IMG/VR virus record: IMGVR_UViG_3300042521_000428
Location: 1 to 31,954 of that record
Length of the DNA: 31,954 nucleotides
Source of the DNA: a virus
Reading direction: 5' to 3' (one strand)
Every line of letters starts with the position of its first letter. Position 1 is the stretch's first letter. This document shows, one piece after another, positions 21,684 through 29,700 of the stretch. The position numbers and the translations under genes were made by a program. The notes under the pieces were generated by a model, which searched no databases, was not told where the DNA came from, and was given only the letters and a program-made list of their open reading frames with translations.

Positions 21684-23774
21684 ATGCTGAACGTCAATCA
21701 ACTCACTGAGCAACTGCGCATGATGCCGGATCAGGCACTGCAACGCATGGCGCAGATGTACAAGAATGACCCATATATCTTGCCGATGGTCATCTCTGAG
21801 GACACTTCGCGCAAAAAGATGCGCCAAGCTGCGCAAGCTCAGATGGCACAGCCTCAGCCCAAGGTGGTCGATAAAGCGCTTGCTGCGATGGGTACCCCTC
21901 CGCAGCCCGCACCGGGCATCGCCGGGTTGCAGGCACCCAACATGGAGGGCATGGCTGACGGCGGGATTGCAGGCTACGCCGAAGGTGGTGTAGCCGATAG
22001 CGCAGAGGACTCGTTCTCTCGCGGCGGCATGTTTGACTTCACTCAGCGCAGTGAGCCTGTCGTGCGCATGGCCGATGGTGGGGTGGCGCGGTACCAAAAG
22101 GGCGGGGACGTTAAGTCTCGCTTTGTCGAGCAGTACCGCGACGTGGCAGAAAAGGTCGGCACTGAGCTTGGCGTTGATCCTGACATCATCCTGTCTCAGT
22201 GGGGCCTTGAGTCTGGCTGGGGCACCAAGACGATTGGTCAATACAACCTGGGCAACATCAAGGACGTGACCGGCAAGGGCAAAAAAGCCTTTGACAAATT
22301 GGAAGGCAGCGAAGCTGCCTACAAGAGTTACAAGTCGCCTGAAGATTTTGCGCGGGACTACACGAGCTTGGTTAAGCGCAACTTCCCCAACGCTGTCGGC
22401 GCAGGTCGCGATCTTGGCGCATTCACAGAAGGTTTGTCTTCTGGCAGGATTGGCACGTACGCCACTGACCCGGACTATGGCAAGAAGTTGGCCGCTACGC
22501 TCACCAGTTTGGTTCCCGTTGGATCGGCCCAGGCTGCACAGGCGGCTTCTGCACAAGCGGTTTCCGGTGCGCAAATCCCTGGCCAAGCGGTTCAGGCGCC
22601 GCCTGCCGTGCCCGAAGGCTTCTTTAGCCGGATGGGCTCCAGTCTCGGTATGTCCGAGGAAACCAAGCGTAACCTTGGCAACATCCTGATGGCACCCACG
22701 CCTATGGCAGCGGTGACCGCTCCGGGCAAAGCAGCAGGCGAAGCCTCTGGTATTCAGCGGCTGTACGAAGGCACGCGTCGATTCTTTGGCTCGCCGTCTG
22801 CTGCACGCACGCTCACGCCGGAAGAGATTCAGGCTATGCAAGTTGCCGCTGCCGCTGGTAGGAATACCAAAGCCGCAGAAGACGCCGCAGAGGCTGCGCG
22901 TATGGCAGGCGCCATGTCTGGTGAAGCGCAAACGGTTTCGCAGGCAGTTATGGCAGAGCGTCTTGCCGAGCAAGCAGCCAAGGCCCCGTCAGCGGCTGAG
23001 CGCATTCAGCTTCTTCAGCAGGCAGAACGTGCGCGGGAAGCTGCCCGGGCAGCTACTGTGGCGTCGCCGAGGGTTGCTGCGGCGCAAACCGCCAAGAACC
23101 TTACCGCTGCTGCGGTTGCAAGCGAAGGTGAATCCGGGCGTACAGCGCTGCCCACGATGCTTGAGCAGGCCAGTTACAGCAACGAAGGCCGGAATTACCC
23201 CGCACCCATCAAGCGCGAAGACTTGCCCAAGGACGTCAAGAAAGAAGCGATTGCTACCGCCAAGGAAGAGCTTCCCAAGAAAGACCGCAAAGGGTTTACG
23301 AACGACGACTTGATTGAAATCGGCCTGCGCATGATGGCTGATCCGGGCCGAAGCGGAGAAGGGTTTGCCGGGTTTTTGGGTTCTGCAGGACGCGCGGGTC
23401 TTGGTGCTCTGGCCGCACGCAAGGAGCGCGAGAAGGTCGAGCGCGAGGAAGCCAAGGCGTTGTCTGAAGAGAAATACCGTGCGGCTCTCACGCGCGAAGC
23501 CGAGGGCAAGGCGTCGATGTACGAGGAAGGTACCCGAGGCAAGACTGCTGCACTGCAGCAAGCCAACGTGGCGTTTGCCAACTGGGAGAAGGGTCTGTCG
23601 GCCCTGCAGAAGTTGGAGATGACCGAGGAACAGCGCAAGGCTAAGTACGACGAAATTTTGCGGCAGACCTTTGCGGCGCTTGGCCTGGAAGCCCCTGGTG
23701 GAGTATCATCTAAACCCACCGGGGCGTCCGTTGATACAACCGGGTTTAGAGTTTTGGGGGTACGTAACCCCTAA
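21684..23774 (+). CDS. Internal virion protein with glucosaminidase (FlgJ-like) domain
   Basis: A 696-residue protein. The N-terminus (MLNVNQLTEQLRMMPDQALQ) is followed by a flexible Gly-rich part with repeated ADGG motifs (about 90-140). A peptidoglycan-cleaving domain of the glucosaminidase type lies at about 144-260: VDPDIILSQWGLESGWGTK with the probable catalytic E176, then QYNLGNIKD, AAYKSYKSPEDFARDYTSLV and GTYATDPDYGKKLA. It would open the cell wall locally during DNA entry. The rest is Ala/Glu-rich and helical, with a Gly-rich hydrophobic spot near 565. The start is ATG at 21684; a TTG two codons earlier overlaps the previous stop and is less likely. The ribosome binding site is weak. 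Confidence 0.8.
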   Translation: MLNVNQLTEQLRMMPDQALQRMAQMYKNDPYILPMVISEDTSRKKMRQAAQAQMAQPQPKVVDKALAAMGTPPQPAPGIAGLQAPNMEGMADGGIAGYAEGGVADSAEDSFSRGGMFDFTQRSEPVVRMADGGVARYQKGGDVKSRFVEQYRDVAEKVGTELGVDPDIILSQWGLESGWGTKTIGQYNLGNIKDVTGKGKKAFDKLEGSEAAYKSYKSPEDFARDYTSLVKRNFPNAVGAGRDLGAFTEGLSSGRIGTYATDPDYGKKLAATLTSLVPVGSAQAAQAASAQAVSGAQIPGQAVQAPPAVPEGFFSRMGSSLGMSEETKRNLGNILMAPTPMAAVTAPGKAAGEASGIQRLYEGTRRFFGSPSAARTLTPEEIQAMQVAAAAGRNTKAAEDAAEAARMAGAMSGEAQTVSQAVMAERLAEQAAKAPSAAERIQLLQQAERAREAARAATVASPRVAAAQTAKNLTAAAVASEGESGRTALPTMLEQASYSNEGRNYPAPIKREDLPKDVKKEAIATAKEELPKKDRKGFTNDDLIEIGLRMMADPGRSGEGFAGFLGSAGRAGLGALAARKEREKVEREEAKALSEEKYRAALTREAEGKASMYEEGTRGKTAALQQANVAFANWEKGLSALQKLEMTEEQRKAKYDEILRQTFAALGLEAPGGVSSKPTGASVDTTGFRVLGVRNP

Positions 23775-23782
23775 CAATTAGG
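23691..23782 (+). promoter_or_regulatory. Cluster of competing inverted repeats before the giant gene
   Basis: Five inverted repeats overlap the end of one gene and the ribosome binding site of the next: 23691-23701 with 23716-23725 (ten pairs, one bulged T); 23709-23717 with 23742-23750 (nine perfect pairs); 23730-23733 with 23737-23740; 23757-23761 with 23767-23771; and 23770-23774 with 23778-23782. The last one covers part of the AGGAAG site at 23780-23785. Several exclude each other. No T-tract follows, so this is not a standard terminator. Confidence 0.45.
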
Positions 23783-23792
23783 AAGCGCAGCA

Positions 23793-26700
23793 ATGCCCAT
23801 TTACAGCGTACAAGGCCCGGACGGGAGAATTTACGATGTGGAGGGGCCAGCAGGCGCTTCCGAAGAACAGATCATTGCTGTAGTCAAGCAGCAGATCGCG
23901 CAGCAGCCCAAGCCCTCAGAAGGCGTTCTTGCCGCTGTCGGCAAAGGTGCAGAGTCTGCACTGAGCGCCTTGCGCGCAGGTGTCAAAGGCGTCGTCGCCC
24001 CCGAGGAGGCGGCAAGAGAAGCGCGTCTTCGGGAAGAAGACATTCAGCGCCGCTACGCTGAGCAGGTCAGCCTTGACCGGGTCAAGAAAGCCTACCAAGA
24101 GCGCGGCCTGCTGCCCGCTGCCGGAGAGGTCATTAGCCAAGTGCCTTATGCCTTGGCTGAGCAGGCGCCCAATATCGCCACCACGCTCGCAAGCGCGCGC
24201 CTGGGTGCTATGGCCGGTGCACCGTTTGGTGTCCCGGGGGCTATTGTTGGCGGTATTGCCGGTGCTGTTGCGCCATCGTTCTTCCAACAGGCTGGAGGGA
24301 ACATTCAGCGCCAAGCCGCTGAGGGCCAACCCATCAGCCGTGCTGCTGCCTATGGTGCAGCCGCTCCGCAAGCCGCCCTGGACGTCGCTGCTACCTTTGT
24401 TCCGCTAGGCCGCACTCTGGCCGGTAAGGCGCTGGGCCCCGGTGTTGCCAAGATGCTGGAGAAAGGCGCTGAAGAAGGCGCTGAAAAGCTCGCCAAAGAG
24501 ACGCTGCTCAAGACGCTGACCAAGGGCACGGCGGTTGGCGCACTGGCCGAAATCCCCACCGAAGTCACGCAGCAGATGCTGGAGCGTGTGCAGGCAGGAC
24601 TGCCGCTGCTCAGCGAAGACGCGCTCAAGGAGTATGGTGAGACGGCGTACCAGACCAGTCTGCTTGCGCCTATCGGTGCTGCCGGTCGTGTGGCCGAGCG
24701 CGGTGCAGCCCGTGAGCGGGTCGAGGTCAGGGAAGAACTTGAGCGTGGCAAGGCGCTGAAAGAGCAGCGCGAGCAGGAGCGTCTGGCCGAAGAAAAGGCT
24801 GCGGCGGAGAAGCAGACCCCTGAGTACGCGATCAACTTCATGCAGCAGCATGACGCGCTGCAGAAAGAGTACAACGACCTTGGCGACCTGCTCAAGCAGA
24901 AGCTGCCTCCCGGCGCTTCGTTTGCTGAGAAGCAAACCTATGAGGCCCAGAAGAAGCGCCGCAACGAACTGGCGACGCAACTGAAGGAACAGGCGCCCGA
25001 GTACAACCGAGTTAAGTCGCTTGTGCCCCCGGCACCGCCGAAGCCGCCTGAACTGACCGACGAACAAAAGCGTATTGCTGCGCTCAGCCCTCTGGAATAC
25101 CAGATGGAGCAGGCCGGTGTTGACCTTACGTCCCCCCTCGCACAACAGCGGGTGTTTACGGGCGAAGAAGACTTCGGGCTACCCCCCTCACCGGCATTGA
25201 CGTACGCACAGTCGCGCATCAATCTTGCAAACGAACAGGCGTACGTAGACTCAAGAGAAGCCAATGAGCGCCCTGCGTTCTATGTGGCCTACCTGATGCA
25301 AGACCCGGCTATGGCGAAGGCGCTTGTAGAAGCGAACGAGCCAATTCCCGGTCTTAAGAAGCGTGAGAGCAACGCAATTCTTGGTGGGTTGAAGCTGCAA
25401 CTCGACGCACTTGAAGAGCAGAAGAAGGCTGACGAGGCAGAACGCCAAGAGAAAGCGGCTGCACGCACGGCACAACAAGAACAAGCTCGCTTGGCTTTTG
25501 AGGCCAGCACTGCCCCGCAGCAAGACGTTGCGGGCTTCCAGCGCAGCATGGGCGATGTTGTCCCCCGTCCTGAGTTTGCGCTGCCAAAGGAAGCCGAAGA
25601 CCTCATCGATAGGATGATGGCAGCGACGGAGCCTGCGCAGCAGAACCGCGTGATGGCCAGTCTGACGCAGCAGCTTTCAATGGCTCCGGCCACCATGCGC
25701 TACGACCGCGCGACGGCACTCCTGCGCGATGTGCAGGAGAAGGCCAAGACTGCTGAAGGCGACGAGAAGGTTCGCCTTGAGCGCCGCGCCGATCAGCTTC
25801 AGCGTGCACAGAACGCGCTTGGCAAAGAGGTCAACCGCAGGCTGTTCGACATCACCACCGATCTCGGGGAGCAGGGGCTTGTCCCGCGCAACGTCCTCAA
25901 GCCCACGGGCGAAGCCCGCCGCGCCAAGGGCGAGTTCCGTCTGTTTGGTGAGGCTGAGCCTGCTGCGCGTGAAGTTACCCGCGAAGACCTGCAAGAGCGC
26001 CTCACCCGGGCGATGGCCAGTAACAAACTGTCGGACGAGGCGTACGAGTTCCTGAGCCGGATGGAGCGTTCGCTCCCTGAGAAAGACCGTGAGGTTGCAG
26101 AACTAGAGCAGGTTCCCGGCGCGTTCAAACCGGGCGTTACATACACGACTGGTGCCACTACGCCAGGATATGTAATTGCCAAAAGCGGGGAAGAAGCAAA
26201 GATTTCCTATCCTGCGCGCTTGGAAGACGGCAGCGAAGTTACGGTAGAGATCATTCGCCCTGTTGACGAACAAAGAAACATTAAGCCTGACGTGGCTGAT
26301 GTGCGTGTGCGGCAAGGTAAAGAACTTCCCCTGGTAAATCTTGGTAAGCAAGGAAAACAAACCGACGAGCAGATTCTCAAAATGCTCGTAGATATTGAGC
26401 AGATTGCAAACGTAACCCGTCCGAAAAAGATAACACCTGAAGGTGAAGCAGCCGCGCCTACACGCAGCCTTTTCCGCCTGCTTGATGAACAGCTTCGTCG
26501 TATTGAAAGCGGCGAAGAGGGCATGGCGCGTCCTGGCGCAGGTCGCAAGACTACGTTGCAGGCATTCCCTGCTGAGGGCCGCGCGGACGTGGCCGCTACT
26601 GAAAGTGCTACGGCAGAAGACATCATAAAGCAGGCGCTGTATCAGCAGAAGGTCAACGCAGGCATGAAGCCCGAGCAGGCGCGTGCTGAGTCTTTTGCTG

Positions 26701-29700
26701 ACTTTGAAGAAGGCCGAGTGCCCGAGAACTTGCGCAAAATGGCGCAGGCCAAGGCTGCAGTAACCAAGCGTCCCGCACGTGACTTTACGCCCACTCGCGT
26801 TGAGGGCGATCAACTTGTTCCCGGCACTCTTCGCGGCCCCAGCACCAAGGCGCTGCCGCTGTCTCTCCAGGCCGAGCTTGAGCCGTTTGTGGAGCAGGCC
26901 GAGCGTGGACGCGAAGGTGAGATGGGGCAGACGAGCTTGTTCCCCGAAGAGCAGGCCAAGATCGTCACCGAGCGCGCTACCCCTGGTCGGTTCCAGCGAT
27001 TTCTCGACAGCGCAGAGGCTGATCGTCTGCGCAAACAGTTTGAACCCGACGCTAAGAAGTTGGGGCGGGCGCGTAATCAGCTTGACGAACTGAACGAGAA
27101 GATTGCCAAGCTCAACGCGGTCATTGCCGATATTGAAGCCGTGCGGGCAGAGATGCTGCCTGCCACGCAGATTCGGGCGCTCAAGAAAGAATTGAGTGCG
27201 CTTGAGTCCCTTGAGATTCCTGAGACGGCTACAGTTTCAGGAACGACGGGTATCACCGACCGCATCGCTGCAATCCGCGAGTACTTGAAAGTTGCCGAGG
27301 AGCAGCAGGCAAAACTGCGTGCAGCCGAGAAACAGTTTGGCAGCGCCGGACTTGACCCCGATTCGCTGCGCAGAGAACTGGCTAACGTGCAGGAAAACTT
27401 TGGCAGCGTGCTGACCGCAGTGGCGCGCCAGGGTGAACTGGGTGCCGCGCTTGTCGAACTCAAGATTCCGCGCAATCAAGCGTCGGACTTCATCGACAAG
27501 TTCAACATCTCTGACAAAGACAAGTCGCTGCTCAAGGAGCAGCTTGTTGCGGAAGAGGGCAAGACCGCTGTCGGCAAACACATCAACGCGCTGACCCAAC
27601 AGTTCGACGCAATTGGTGCGGCACTGGCGCGTGTTGACGCAATAGCGCGTTTGACCAACGCCGAACTCAAAGCCTATCAGTACGAAAGCCAGGAAGCGGT
27701 GGATCGCGCTGCGCTTGCCGCAGCCAAAAAAGAACTGCGTTCTGCCCAAGCGGCGGCATCCAAGCTGACCAAAGAGATTGGCTCCATCGAGGGGCGTACA
27801 GCCGCGCAAGAGGCGGCGGCGCGGCGCGCAGCAAACGCCGCCGACAGAGCCAAAGCCGATCTCAAGCGCACCGAAGGCTACCTTGCGCAGCAAGCTGCGC
27901 TTGAGCGTCAGCAGAAAGCGCCGGAGGGTGTGGATCGGTTTGGTCAGCCCCTGCGATCAATGGCGTACGACCCCATTACCGACGCACAGCGCGCGGCACG
28001 GGATGACGACACGCCCACTATCTTGGCCGACGAGATGCGGCAGGTGCGGGGCAATCCGCAGCAAGTGCTCAAGGGCTATCGCGCCTACATCACCACGATC
28101 ACCAAGGCGTTGAAGGAAGCCTACGACAAGGCTCGTGCGCAGACCGTTGAAGGAGTAAAGGAGCGAGCGCCCTACGAAGCTGCGTTGCGTGCATATAGTG
28201 CGGCTAAGACGTCACAGGCTCGCGCCAACTTGATGCCTATTGTTAATGCACTAGAGAAGGCATACAACGACGCGGTCACCAACGCGCTTAACGCCCGGGT
28301 AATGCCCAAGGGTCTGGTTGGCTATCAAGCAGCACTGTCTGAGATGCTGCGTCGTGAGGCGTGGCTGAAGGGGCTGGTTGATCGTGGCGAAGTAGAAGTC
28401 GCTGAGCCGCCCAAGCCGCGCAAGCGCAAGACCGAAGCCGAACTCAAGGAAATTCAGGACGTCCTGAATCAGAAAGAACTTGCCGAGGCTGCGGCACGTG
28501 AAGGCGCGCCCAAGCTGGATATCACCGCCACAACTAAGTCGGAGATTGAGAAGGAGCGCAAGCCCAAGGGCACGCGCTACAGCAGCAAGGGCGTGGGGCA
28601 AGAAACGGCAATAACGACAGAGGCCGCGCGGATTAAGCGGGAAAAGCAGGCGCTTCTGAAGAAAACGCCAACTGCCAAAGAGAAGGCTCGACTTGCCGAA
28701 CTCACCCTTGTTGAGCAGGCTCGCGACAAGCAAGAGCGCAAGGAGCCGCTGACTGAACTGGAGCAGATGCTGCTGACGGATTACCGTCGCAGCCGCAAGC
28801 CCACCAAAGAAAGCGAAGTCGAGCGTCAGCGCCGCGAAGAAGAGGGCGAAGAAGAACTCACCAGTGAAGAACTGGCAGAGAAGGCGCTTGAGCAGGAGCG
28901 CGCTGAGTTTGACGCTGAAGAAGTTGCGGACACCGGCATTCTGAAAACCGGAACCGAAGACCTCGACGCACTGTTTGATAAACCTGACACGCTGCAGCAA
29001 CTGGCTGCGACTGCGTCGCAAGGGCCTGCGCTGAAAGAAGATGTTGATAGCGAGAAGAGCGCAGCGGTCGTTGCAGCTAACGTGGCAGATACGGGCAGCA
29101 CCGAGATTGCCCGCGCTGTTGCAGACCGACTGAAGCTGCTCCTGGGCAACACCCGCGTCGAAATCGTCAAAGACCTGCGTGACCCGGATGGGCAGGCAGC
29201 ATACGGTCAGGCTGCGGCTGACGGTTCCTTCATCCGCCTGGATGCCAAGTACGGTCTGAACGAGCGCACGTTCATCCACGAAGGCGTCCACGCTGCCACC
29301 GAGCGCGTCATCCAGATGCCGGAAGACCAGCTTACGGATGACCAGCGCCGCGCCAAGCGGGAACTGGAAGAACTCTTCGAGGCGTATAAGAAGTTACGCG
29401 GTGCGACAAACGCGAACGCCAAAACATCTTTGAGTGAGTTTGCGTCTGAGGCGCTGTCTGACGACGTGATGCAGGCAGAGATGCGGCAGCAGAAGTGGAC
29501 GCTGCGCCACATGTGGGACTCGTTCAAGAGCGCACTGCTGCGACTGCTCGGCATCAAGACGCCGGAGAACATGCTCGAAGCCACGTTGGCTGCGGTTGAT
29601 AACCTGATGACGAAGGTGCCGCGTCCGACCCAGGCTGACAACGCGCTGTTGGCGCCGAAGATGCTCAATCGTCCGCGCAACCTGAACCCGGCCCTGGCCG

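Noticed and set aside
21663-22973. A 436-codon open frame on the - strand
   Set aside because: It lies wholly opposite the glucosaminidase-bearing internal protein. The product is rich in Arg, His, Cys and Leu without domain motifs, as expected from reading G+C-biased codons backward.
23757-23782. Rho-independent terminator before the giant gene
   Set aside because: The stems are short (5 bp) and no T-tract follows on either strand.
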